Source: Ignavibacteriales bacterium | Lineage (GTDB): Bacteria > Bacteroidota > Ignavibacteria > Ignavibacteriales > Ignavibacteriaceae | Assembly (NCBI GenBank): GCA_027347125.1 | Contig: DAIERC010000215.1 | Coordinates: 1-10,861, forward strand | Direction: 5' to 3' | Length of the DNA: 10,861 nt | Part shown: positions 1 to 6,178 of the stretch, one piece after another | Numbering within the stretch: the stretch's first letter is position 1 | Layout: each line of letters starts with the position of its first letter | Position numbers and translations under genes: made by a program | Notes under the pieces: generated by a model | What the model saw: only the letters and a program-made list of their open reading frames with translations | Database searches by the model: none | Told to the model about the DNA's origin: nothing

Positions 1-223
1 CGCCGTTCATTACAATATTGTTAGAACCGGTATATGCAGCTTCGGATTGTAAATTTTTCATGGCAATTTCAACGGCGCTAGATGCCAGGTTTTTTGCCTG
101 TGCAACGTCGTATTGGATGACCGCATTATTAACCATTGAAACATTGCTGTTATTTATACCGATATTTGCCATTGAGAAAAGTATTCCCATGCCGGTAACC
201 AATATCATTAACATTCTTCCCAT
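1..223 (-). CDS. Minor pilin, PilX-like (partial, runs off left edge)
   Basis: The 74 codons visible read leftward from an ATG at 223-221. AAGGAT (complement of 232-237) lies 8 bases upstream of it, a good ribosome binding site. The protein begins MGRMLMILVTGMGILF, a hydrophobic segment at about residues 3-20 right at the N-terminus. A helix-prone stretch AKNLASSAVEIAMKNL follows. That pattern resembles PilX-type minor pilins, in which a short membrane helix continues into a segment of the type 'A..A.sgve.A...L'. There is no GFTLIE-type prepilin motif and no Glu five residues after a possible Gly2 cleavage point. The gene is third in the leftward set, 22 bases after the PilW-like gene, and the V-W-X order supports the call. 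As a minor pilin it would sit in the inner membrane and help prime or tip the pilus. The functional name is inferred from context and N-terminal pattern only. Confidence 0.65.
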   Translation of the reverse strand, partial: MGRMLMILVTGMGILFSMANIGINNSNVSMVNNAVIQYDVAQAKNLASSAVEIAMKNLQSEAAYTGSNNIVMNG

Positions 224-245
224 TATAAACTATCCTTAATAATAA

Positions 246-788
246 CTAAAAATTTTGCGGGTAAAACTCTCTTTGCCATGAAGCACCAACATTGTTTTGC
301 GAGATGCTTTTATCCACGTTGCTGTCTTCGGTTTCAATTTTTACCAAAATACTTTTTGTAAGCAATTTATTTAAGGTTGCTCCACCGGAGCTTGTATGAA
401 ATATTAAATTAAAACTTTTTACCGGAAACGTCCAGACTGTAACTTTTCCGTTATAATCTCTTCTTTGCAAATATTTATTAGAGCCTTGCTGAATAAGTGA
501 GTATTGAACCGTATCGATTACCTTATTGAGATCCAAATCCCCCCGAAATATTATGGAAGTAGAATCAATACTAACTAATTTATCTCCATCTGAAGATGAC
601 ATGCCGTACCCAATCTTATTAAGATCATCTTCAATAATATTGCCGACTTCCATAATGGAATATTGATCTAACTGCGAATACACTGTTTCTTGCCGTCTAT
701 TATTAAAGAAGTATATCATGCCCAAAATCATTAAAAGCACCACTCCACCGATAATATATGACCCAACAATATCAAGAATTTGATTCAT
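246..788 (-). CDS. Minor pilin, PilW-like
   Basis: A 180-residue protein with one N-terminal membrane segment at about residues 9-28 and the rest predicted outside the membrane. After the helix, residues about 47-62 read VGNIIEDDLNKIGYGM. This resembles the PilW/GspJ region in which the helix ends with a 'l.dDir.aGyg' pattern. The C-terminal part looks like a beta-rich pilin head (many alternating hydrophobic residues, no Cys). It starts 2 bases after the stop of the upstream PilV-like gene with no clear Shine-Dalgarno of its own, so translation is probably coupled. The N-terminus MNQILDIVGSYIIGG has no canonical prepilin cleavage motif and no Glu5. PilW-like minor pilins help initiate pilus assembly at the inner membrane. 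The call rests on the N-terminal pattern, size and neighbours; another pseudopilin class (GspJ) is the main alternative. Confidence 0.65.
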   Translation of the reverse strand: MNQILDIVGSYIIGGVVLLMILGMIYFFNNRRQETVYSQLDQYSIMEVGNIIEDDLNKIGYGMSSSDGDKLVSIDSTSIIFRGDLDLNKVIDTVQYSLIQQGSNKYLQRRDYNGKVTVWTFPVKSFNLIFHTSSGGATLNKLLTKSILVKIETEDSNVDKSISQNNVGASWQREFYPQNF

Positions 789-790
789 AA

Positions 791-1291
791 TTAGTAGCTT
801 TTATAATAATACATTTTTACGGTATCCCGTTTCTCTCCGTCAGACTTAAAAAACGGGTTGGTAATTTTTACTTCTATCCTTTTGGTACGAGTAGGTACAT
901 TTGAAATTTGTGTTAAATTATTTTCATTCGCATAACTAACACCAACATGCAGATTAAAAACACCGGTTCTTGCTGTGTTAATAGTAGTATCAAAATTATT
1001 ATAGTCGTCCACATCATTAAAACTTGCAGAGGTTTCGCTAGGGTCCGGCCCCAAAGAATCAACCGGAGTTAATACACTGCTGCTGTAAGCGGGAAAATTA
1101 ATTGTTTTTTGGTCAAATGCTTTTGTGCTTACTTTATTAATAATGCTTTGCCCCAGGTTGGTTGCCATAGATATGTATTCAGCATTGGCAGATTGCCCGG
1201 CGGTATTGCTAAGCGAGTTATTGATGCTAAGCGCTAAGAAAGCGAAAATAATAATTGCCCCGATAACCAAAACCATTTGCGAGCCGTTCAT
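791..1291 (-). CDS. Minor pilin, PilV-like
   Basis: A 166-residue protein and the first gene of the leftward set. The start ATG (1291-1289) is preceded by AAGGAG about 10 bases upstream. The N-terminus MNGSQMVLVIGAIIIF is a membrane helix (about residues 5-25). The next part contains ISMATNLGQSIINKV, like the PilV/GspI pattern of Ala and Leu/Gly followed by 'qsliE.i'. The remaining 100 residues look like a polar beta-rich head ending in a Tyr-rich tail (KMYYYKSY). The opening Gly-Ser-Gln-hydrophobic resembles the Gly-Gln-Gln-Gln-hydrophobic start of the two pilins encoded at 1914-2762, which suggests a shared processing or targeting signal. It lacks the usual Phe-Thr-Leu-x-Glu. The role as a minor (priming or tip) pilin is inferred. 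Confidence 0.65.
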   Translation of the reverse strand: MNGSQMVLVIGAIIIFAFLALSINNSLSNTAGQSANAEYISMATNLGQSIINKVSTKAFDQKTINFPAYSSSVLTPVDSLGPDPSETSASFNDVDDYNNFDTTINTARTGVFNLHVGVSYANENNLTQISNVPTRTKRIEVKITNPFFKSDGEKRDTVKMYYYKSY

Positions 1292-1344
1292 AAATTAACT
1301 GCTCCTTTATATACACTATATCTTCCAGGGGCAAGCCACAATTT

Positions 1345-1372
1345 TGAATTATGAATGTTGAATTTTGAATGC
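1345..1372. repeat. Heptameric tandem repeat, four units of TGAATNN
   Basis: TGAAT begins at 1345, 1352, 1359 and 1366, an exact 7-base period with two variable bases between units (TA, GT, TT, GC). Short AT-rich heptamer arrays of this kind are often scattered through intergenic DNA. Whether this one is a dispersed family in this genome cannot be seen from one window. Confidence 0.6.
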
Positions 1373-1593
1373 AGCGCGATAAAATTTATCATAAGAAATA
1401 TCTTGACGTAAAAACAAAGAGTTTAAAATCTATAATATGGATTCAAAAATTATGCTATTCTTTTGTTGCTAAAATATTCAATATTCCAGCAAAACATCAA
1501 CAACTATCGTTTCAGAGTGAGATAATATAACATTCTGAGATTAAACTTTTCATTATATATTTCGAAAATTATTTGAGAAAGTTTATCCGTTAC

Positions 1594-1690
1594 AATTACC
1601 GGTAAATATTACCATCGCGGATTTTTTAACGTTAGTGAGCTTCAATATTCTTACAAAATACGCCCAATATTGAATTGGCACAATCTTTAT
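1594..1690 (+). repeat. Orphan copy of the pilin promoter-like unit
   Basis: AATTACCGGTAAATATTACC at 1594-1613 matches 1790-1809 at 18 of 20 positions. AGTGAGC recurs at nearly the same offset (40 here, 39 in the second copy), and TTGGCA recurs at exactly the same offset (81). The -24-like half is perfect (TGGCAC at 1676-1681), but the -12-like half is TTAT (1687-1690) where TTGC is expected. No pilin start follows. It looks like the leftover upstream region of a lost third pilin gene, or a second, weakened promoter or decoy. Confidence 0.5.
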
Positions 1691-1774
1691 AGTAATAAGC
1701 CTTACCAAAAATGATGAAGCCCGGAAGGAATTAACATCAATCTAATTTGGACGTTCTTTAAGTGTTGTAATAAC

Positions 1775-1809
1775 TACCGAAACGGTATAAATTACCGGTA
1801 AAATTTACC
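1775..1809 (+). promoter_or_regulatory. Candidate activator/operator site with palindromes
   Basis: Two adjacent inverted repeats are seen: TACCG-AAA-CGGTA at 1775-1787 and the perfect palindrome TTACCGGTAA at 1792-1801, followed by a further half site TTACC at 1805-1809. The palindrome plus half site is also present at 1596-1613. The main palindrome lies about 75 bases upstream of the sigma-54-like -24 element at 1872. That is a usual distance for binding sites of enhancer-binding activators such as PilR or NtrC relatives. The regulator is unknown and the role is inference from conservation between the two copies. Confidence 0.45.
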
Positions 1810-1871
1810 CGTAGTATTATTGCGTTTAAGTGAGCGATGTTAAGCCATTGTATTTTAGCGGTTTAATTTTT

Positions 1872-1887
1872 TGGCAGCAATTTTGGC
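1872..1887 (+). promoter_or_regulatory. Sigma-54-like -24/-12 promoter of the pilin pair
   Basis: TGGCAG at 1872-1877, five bases, then TTGG at 1883-1886. The sigma-54 consensus is TGGCAC-N5-TTGC, so spacing and 8 of 10 positions agree; the misses are C to G in both halves. A start about 12 bases downstream (near 1898) would just include the AAAAGGA ribosome binding site at 1901-1907. Pilin genes are classic sigma-54/PilR targets in other bacteria. This is a motif-based inference. Confidence 0.42.
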
Positions 1888-1913
1888 ATTAGTAAATAAA
1901 AAAAGGATGAAAT

Positions 1914-2294
1914 TTGGGACAACAGCAATTATTATTAATTATTCTTGGAGTAATAGTTGTTGGTATTGCAATCTATATGGGAATAGTACTTTTTAGGCAG
2001 AACGCAATAGATTCTAAAAGGAATATCGTGACAAATGAGTGTATAAGTCTTGCTGAAATGGCTATGGGATATTATAAAAAACCTGCAAGTTTTGGCGGCG
2101 GCGGAAATTCATTTACCGGATGGGATGTTCCTGGTGAATTAAAACTTACTGGAAGCGGAACTTATTTCGCATCGGTTTATTCTGATAGTGTTGTAATAAT
2201 AGGGACAGGTAATGAAATTGTTACGGGAAATGATTCAGTAAAAGTAAGAACTACTGTTTTTCCAAAAGAATATAAAACGTATGTAATATATTAA
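1914..2294 (+). CDS. Pilin-like protein, first of a tandem pair
   Basis: A 126-residue protein starting at TTG (1914-1916), chosen because it gives the same MGQQQLLL start as the paralogue downstream and because AAAAGGA lies 6 bases before it. A hydrophobic helix spans about residues 6-27, followed by a polar helix-like part. A block at residues 53-70 (YYKKP, then GGGGNSF and GW) is nearly identical in the paralogue. Residues 1-70 align without gaps, with 48 identities. Size, N-terminal helix and position next to pilus assembly genes fit a pilin or pseudopilin. It would be a 2-residue-leader prepilin if cut after Gly2, but it has no Glu5 and no GFTLIE. The TTG start and A/T-ending codons suggest lower expression than its neighbour. 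A single Cys is at residue 43. An out-of-frame ATG at 1907 overlaps the start region. Confidence 0.75.
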   Translation: MGQQQLLLIILGVIVVGIAIYMGIVLFRQNAIDSKRNIVTNECISLAEMAMGYYKKPASFGGGGNSFTGWDVPGELKLTGSGTYFASVYSDSVVIIGTGNEIVTGNDSVKVRTTVFPKEYKTYVIY

Positions 2295-2298
2295 AATA

Positions 2299-2310
2299 AA
2301 CAATATTGTT
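2299..2310. repeat. Perfect 12-base palindrome between the pilin genes
   Basis: AACAATATTGTT lies 4 bases after the first pilin stop codon. It could be a small operator or simply AT-rich sequence. There is no T-run after it, so a terminator is unlikely, and both pilin genes may share one transcript. Confidence 0.3.
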
Positions 2311-2375
2311 AGCCGTAAAAAACCAAAATAAAAACGGAATAACAATTTCAATTCATAAACCATAGGAGAACTAAA

Positions 2376-2762
2376 ATGGGTCAACAACAACTTCTTTTAA
2401 TCGTACTTGGCGTTATCGTTGTGGGTATCGCAATAGTAGTTGGTATCAATCTTTTTAACGCAAATGCGATTTCATCAAACCGGGACGGTGTAGTTTCCGA
2501 TTTAAACAACCTTGCCGCTATGGCACAACAATATTATAAAAAACCAACCAGCATGGGCGGTGGCGGAAATAGCTTTGTAGGATGGACAATTCCACCGGCA
2601 TTGGATACAACAGCAAACGGTGTTTATACAATATCATCCACCGGTACCGTAGATTCAGTACAAATACAGGGTGTTGGTACTGAACTAGCAGATGGAACTA
2701 ATTATGTGACAGCTAAAATAGGTGTTACTCCAAGTATCGTAAAAACATATATAACACACTAA
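2376..2762 (+). CDS. Pilin-like protein, probable major pilin
   Basis: A 128-residue protein. The start ATG has a strong AGGAG (2364-2368) 7 bases upstream. It begins MGQQQLLLIVLGVIVVGIAI, a membrane helix running to about residue 27, then an amphipathic stretch. A conserved block follows at 53-70 (YYKKPTS, GGGGNSF, GW), and then a head of about 55 residues rich in Thr, Val and Gly. It has no Cys, so no disulphide-bounded D-region as in classical type IVa pilins. The best translation signals, C-ending codons in many positions and a strong terminator directly after it suggest this is the abundant subunit. The canonical prepilin motif is missing: there is no Glu at position 5 after a possible Gly2 cleavage. 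The pilin role is inferred from size, architecture and neighbours. Confidence 0.75.
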   Translation: MGQQQLLLIVLGVIVVGIAIVVGINLFNANAISSNRDGVVSDLNNLAAMAQQYYKKPTSMGGGGNSFVGWTIPPALDTTANGVYTISSTGTVDSVQIQGVGTELADGTNYVTAKIGVTPSIVKTYITH

Positions 2763-2788
2763 AAAGATTTCATCACAAAATATGTTTT

Positions 2789-2830
2789 AAAGGCTAGCTA
2801 ATAATATTGCTGTTGCTAGCCTTTTTAATT
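2789..2830 (+). terminator. Rho-independent terminator after the pilin pair
   Basis: A perfect 10-base stem, AAAGGCTAGC (2789-2798) with GCTAGCCTTT (2815-2824), has a 16-base loop and runs into TTAATT. It separates the pilin transcript from the assembly operon, so pilins can be made in much larger amounts than the machinery. Confidence 0.88.
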
Positions 2831-2890
2831 TTATTTAAATGAGTTATTTTAATTATTCGAAATAATATAAAGGCATATTGAGGCTTTCTT

Positions 2891-2909
2891 AAAAGATTGG
2901 GAATCTTTT
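2891..2909 (+). promoter_or_regulatory. Small hairpin just upstream of the pilC start
   Basis: AAAAGATT (2891-2898) and AATCTTTT (2902-2909) form a perfect 8-base stem with a GGG loop, ending 3 bases before the ATG at 2913. The only ribosome-binding-like sequence (GGGA at 2899-2902) is in or next to this loop, so the hairpin could limit translation of the assembly operon. A spaced palindrome ATTATT-CGA-AATAAT at 2852-2866 lies in the same 88-base leader and could be part of the promoter. The roles are inference. Confidence 0.35.
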
Positions 2910-2912
2910 TGA

Positions 2913-4286
2913 ATGGTAGAATTTAAGTTTACAGCACAAAAAGTTAACGAGCAAATATTAAACGGCTCTATATCCGCCGAAACGGTAAAAGATGCCAAAA
3001 GGAAAATCTATCGCCTTGCCGAAAAGAACCAGTTAAAGATAAAAAAGATAGATAAAAAAATTACTTACCTGTACCGTGTAAGAAGAGGAAAAGAAAAACC
3101 AATATCGGGCGAACAAAAAGCTTACAGCAAAAAAGAAGTTGAAGACGCCCTTACACGCATGGGCTTCGAGGTAATTTCGGTTAATAAGAAATTATTGGAT
3201 TTCCGCATGGCCCCGCCTAACGCGGAAATTGTAACCTTTGTAAAAATAAGCGCGGAACTTCTGGAGCAAAAATTACCTTACAGCGAAATACTTACCCTTT
3301 TAATTAATGACACACAGAATAAAACCTTAAAAGAAACTTTAAAAGAAATTAATAACGACCTTAAAAAAGGAGCCGACAGCGAGGCTACTTTTTTAAAGTA
3401 CCAGGGTGTGTTCGGTAAATTTTCCGCCTATATGCTTGGCCTCGCATCCAAAAGCGGAAACATGGCTGAAATTTATAAAGCCACCGCTAAGTTTCTTGAA
3501 AGACGACAGGAGTTTAAGAAAAATTTAAAGAGCGCATTAATTACTCCCGCCGTAACATTATTTGTGCTTTTTCTTGCGGTGCTTTTTTATGTGGGATATA
3601 TTTTTCCCGAAACAGCCAAGTTGTTTGTTAAGTTCAAAATTCCGCTGCCCCCGATGACCGCCTTTACTCTTAAGATAAGCGACTTCTTACTTAACAACGG
3701 AGTTCTTGTTACATTGGTTACCATTTTGCCTCCTATTATAATTTGGCGGTTTGCCAAAACCAAAAGGGGAGGATTTTTAATGGACAAATATCTTTTAAAA
3801 ATTCCCGTACTTGGAAACCTAATTCACAAAACAGTTATAGAGGTTTACTGCCGGGTGTTTTACACCTTGTATAGCGGCTCGGCCGAAAGCATTGAACCGA
3901 TAAAAATAGCCGCCGAGGCAACCGGCAATAAATATTTTGAAGACCGGATAAAAAACATAGCCATTCCATTAATGGTAAAAAAGGGTACGGGTATAACCGA
4001 AGCATTTGAGGCAACCGGCGTATTTACCGACACCGCGCTTGCCCGCCTGCATTCCGGTGAAGAAACGGGAACAATTAAAAACACCTCACTTCAACTGGCT
4101 AATTACTACGAGAGTGAAACCGTTTATAAGCTTAAAAATTTTATTGAAATGATCCAGCTATTTATTGCGATGATAATTATGATAGTGATGATTTTGTTAA
4201 CGCTTGTTTCGGCCGAAACGGCAACAATTCATCCAAAGACACCAGGAATGTCTAGCAATACTATTATTGAGAGAAATATAGCATGA
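2913..4286 (+). CDS. pilC: Type IV pilus inner membrane platform protein PilC (GspF family)
   Basis: A 457-residue platform protein that couples PilB/PilT ATPase motion to pilin insertion or removal in the inner membrane. Two cytoplasmic GspF-type domains are seen at about 105-207 and 308-405. The first has the conserved ASKSGNMAEIY (178-188) and the second HSGEETGTI (380-388), the usual 'SGE.tG.l' signature. Membrane helices lie at about 208-232, 262-280 and 410-432, as expected. The N-terminal extension holds what look like two copies of the small GspF N-terminal domain (about 2-49 and 53-92), where one is normal. It is the first gene of the operon, following a terminator and an 88-base leader, and it overlaps pilB by 4 bases (ATGA). 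The family is certain. The choice of PilC over GspF rests on the pilT-like and pilM-Q neighbours. Confidence 0.93.
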   Translation: MVEFKFTAQKVNEQILNGSISAETVKDAKRKIYRLAEKNQLKIKKIDKKITYLYRVRRGKEKPISGEQKAYSKKEVEDALTRMGFEVISVNKKLLDFRMAPPNAEIVTFVKISAELLEQKLPYSEILTLLINDTQNKTLKETLKEINNDLKKGADSEATFLKYQGVFGKFSAYMLGLASKSGNMAEIYKATAKFLERRQEFKKNLKSALITPAVTLFVLFLAVLFYVGYIFPETAKLFVKFKIPLPPMTAFTLKISDFLLNNGVLVTLVTILPPIIIWRFAKTKRGGFLMDKYLLKIPVLGNLIHKTVIEVYCRVFYTLYSGSAESIEPIKIAAEATGNKYFEDRIKNIAIPLMVKKGTGITEAFEATGVFTDTALARLHSGEETGTIKNTSLQLANYYESETVYKLKNFIEMIQLFIAMIIMIVMILLTLVSAETATIHPKTPGMSSNTIIERNIA

Positions 4287-6073
4287 TTGATACCAATCTT
4301 GAAATGACAGATAAAATCGGTTACTTGCTTTTTAAAAAAGGAATAATCGATACGGCGATGCTTGAAAAAGCATTAACCGCTAAAGCGAATGATAAAAGCA
4401 AAATAAAAAGAAACCTTGCGCAAATTTTAGTTCAAGATTTTAATTACGATCATGATACTATTTTTAGAGAAGTCGCAATTTTATACGCCTTTAGAGAACT
4501 AGACCTGCGCCCGGAAGAAATTCCGCATGAAAGACTTGACTCGATAAAACAAATGATCAACGGCGCGGTAGAGCAGTTAAAAACTCAAATGCTAGACCAT
4601 AAAGTAATTCCTTTTATGTACGATGAAAGGATTAAAGACAAGCTGATACTTGCCGCCATAGATCCAACCGACAGGAATATACCCAAAATAGCTTTTGGCT
4701 TAAACGCAAAAAAATATGAAGTTATTTATATCCGCAAAAAAGATTACGATAAATTAATTCACATTATTCTTCCGCCGGAAAACGTATACCTTAAAATGAT
4801 GGAAGAGGCGGACACCGAAATTGAAATAGAGAAAGACGAAAGTTCGCTCGATGAAGAAGCGCTTGATGCCGAAATTAATAAAAGCGCATTAATTAATCTT
4901 GTTGAAGGAGCGCTTGTAGAAGGCGTTCGAAAAGGTGCAAGCGATATTCACTTTGTTCCCAAATCCGGCAACCGTACGGAAATTATTATCAGAATAGACG
5001 GTAACCTTCAACCGTGGCATGTACAGGAAAACACTTTGCCCGAAGCTGTTGTTGCTGTTGTAAAAGACCGCTCTAAAGGAATGGATAGATTCGAAAGAGA
5101 AAAAGCTCAGGATGGTTTTATACAGCGCGAAATTGACGGCCACATAATAAGGTTTCGTGTTTCCGTGCTTCCAATGGTGGGAACCGAATTAAAAAATAAA
5201 TTTGAAAGCGTTGTAATAAGAATTCTTGACGATAGAAAAGTTATAAAAGATCTAGAGAAATTGGGGCTAAGCGGATATTCTAAAGACTCATTTACCAAGG
5301 CGATTAATCAGCCGCATGGTATGGTTATTCTTACCGGCCCTACCGGCAGCGGAAAAAGCACAACATTGGTTGCCGCGTTATACCAGGTTATAGATCCTAC
5401 CGTAAACGTACTAACCGTAGAAGACCCTGTTGAATACGTTATCGAGGGCGCGCGCCAGCTTAAGATAGGCTATAAAATGAATTTTGAACAAGCCATTCGT
5501 TCTATATTACGGCATGACCCCGATATTGTGCTTGTGGGCGAAATGAGAGACAGGGAAACAGCCGAGATAGCAATTAAACTTGCCAACACGGGTCACTTAA
5601 CTTTTTCTACATTACACACCAACGACGCGCCCAGCGCAGTTGCGCGTTTATACAAAATGGGTATAGAGCCTTTCTTAATTGCGTATGCCATCAACATTAT
5701 TGTGGCTCAAAGGCTTATAAGAAGGCTTTGCCCGGAGTGCAAAAAGAAAGTAGTTAATTTTGATGAACCGATGATGAACGCGGCGGGATTAAATATTGCC
5801 GAATGGCGCAACTATACGGTTTACGAAGCAAAGGGATGCGATAAATGTAACGGCACAGGTTATAAAGGAAGAATGGCAATACATGAAGCGTTATATTTTA
5901 CTAAAGATATCAGGCAGATAATTGTAAGATCCGGCATTGAAGTAGATGAAGAAAAAATCCGCATACAGGCAAAGAAAGACGGCACCTTAAACTTAAGAGA
6001 AGCCGGCCTTGAAAAGGTAAAACTGGGTTTAACTTCAATTGAAGAAGTTCTCGCTTCAACGTCGGAAGATTGA
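4283..6073 (+). CDS. pilB: Pilus extension ATPase PilB (GspE family)
   Basis: A 596-residue hexameric ATPase that powers pilus polymerisation at the cytoplasmic face. An MshEN/GspE N-terminal domain covers about residues 8-165, starting KIGYLLFKKGIID. The linker and N2 domain contain GASDIHFVP. The Walker A is GPTGSGKST (352-360, Lys358), the Asp box is TVEDPVEYV (about 380-388), the Walker B is DIVLVGEMRD (414-423, Glu420) and the His box is HLTFSTLHTND (438-448). A four-Cys zinc site lies at 483/486 and 519/522 (CPEC, CDKC), typical of PilB/GspE and absent from PilT. All catalytic elements are intact and the length is normal. Translation is coupled to pilC through the ATGA overlap. An AT-rich hairpin follows the stop. 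Confidence 0.95.
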   Translation: MIDTNLEMTDKIGYLLFKKGIIDTAMLEKALTAKANDKSKIKRNLAQILVQDFNYDHDTIFREVAILYAFRELDLRPEEIPHERLDSIKQMINGAVEQLKTQMLDHKVIPFMYDERIKDKLILAAIDPTDRNIPKIAFGLNAKKYEVIYIRKKDYDKLIHIILPPENVYLKMMEEADTEIEIEKDESSLDEEALDAEINKSALINLVEGALVEGVRKGASDIHFVPKSGNRTEIIIRIDGNLQPWHVQENTLPEAVVAVVKDRSKGMDRFEREKAQDGFIQREIDGHIIRFRVSVLPMVGTELKNKFESVVIRILDDRKVIKDLEKLGLSGYSKDSFTKAINQPHGMVILTGPTGSGKSTTLVAALYQVIDPTVNVLTVEDPVEYVIEGARQLKIGYKMNFEQAIRSILRHDPDIVLVGEMRDRETAEIAIKLANTGHLTFSTLHTNDAPSAVARLYKMGIEPFLIAYAINIIVAQRLIRRLCPECKKKVVNFDEPMMNAAGLNIAEWRNYTVYEAKGCDKCNGTGYKGRMAIHEALYFTKDIRQIIVRSGIEVDEEKIRIQAKKDGTLNLREAGLEKVKLGLTSIEEVLASTSED

Positions 6074-6090
6074 TTAGTTTATTATTAAAT

Positions 6091-6143
6091 AAAAAAATTA
6101 TTTCAAGGGATGGATTTTTAGATTAAATTGAAATGATTTTTTT
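6091..6143. terminator. AT-rich hairpin between pilB and pilT-like gene, possible attenuator
   Basis: The A-tract and TTATTTCAA at 6091-6106 pair with TTGAAATGA and the T-tract at 6128-6143: 16 pairs including one G-U, with a 21-base loop. The A-tract/T-tract layout resembles a weak bidirectional terminator. The stem is nearly all A-U, so leaky read-through is likely, which would reduce expression of the downstream genes relative to pilB and pilC. Confidence 0.45.
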
Positions 6144-6178
6144 CTCAAGAATAATCCTTAATTGTTTTTATTAAAATT

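Larger units (their letters stand above)
1292..1913. other. Divergent intergenic control region between minor pilins and pilins
   Basis: There are 622 AT-rich bases between the leftward minor pilin set and the rightward pilin pair. I see no credible gene on either strand. It holds a four-unit TGAATNN array (1345-1372), two diverged copies of a promoter-like unit beginning at 1594 and 1790, several TACC/GGTA palindromes, and a sigma-54-like element just before the first pilin. It must contain the start sites of both divergent transcripts, but the leftward promoter could not be pinned down. The stretch 1373-1593 shows nothing I can name. Confidence 0.7.

Noticed and set aside
18..239. Open frame on the plus strand, 73 codons
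   Set aside because: It lies opposite the minor pilin gene read from 223 leftward, which has a good ribosome binding site, a plausible membrane helix and matching neighbours.
1292..1913. CRISPR array or mobile element relic in the intergenic region
   Set aside because: Only two diverged long repeats are present, with no regular spacers, terminal inverted repeats or transposase fragments.
2299..2310. AACAATATTGTT as a terminator between the pilins
   Set aside because: No T-run follows and the stem has only weak A/T pairs; listed only as a palindrome.
3587..5298. Minus-strand open frames within pilC and pilB
   Set aside because: They are antisense to strongly conserved coding sequence and resemble no known protein.
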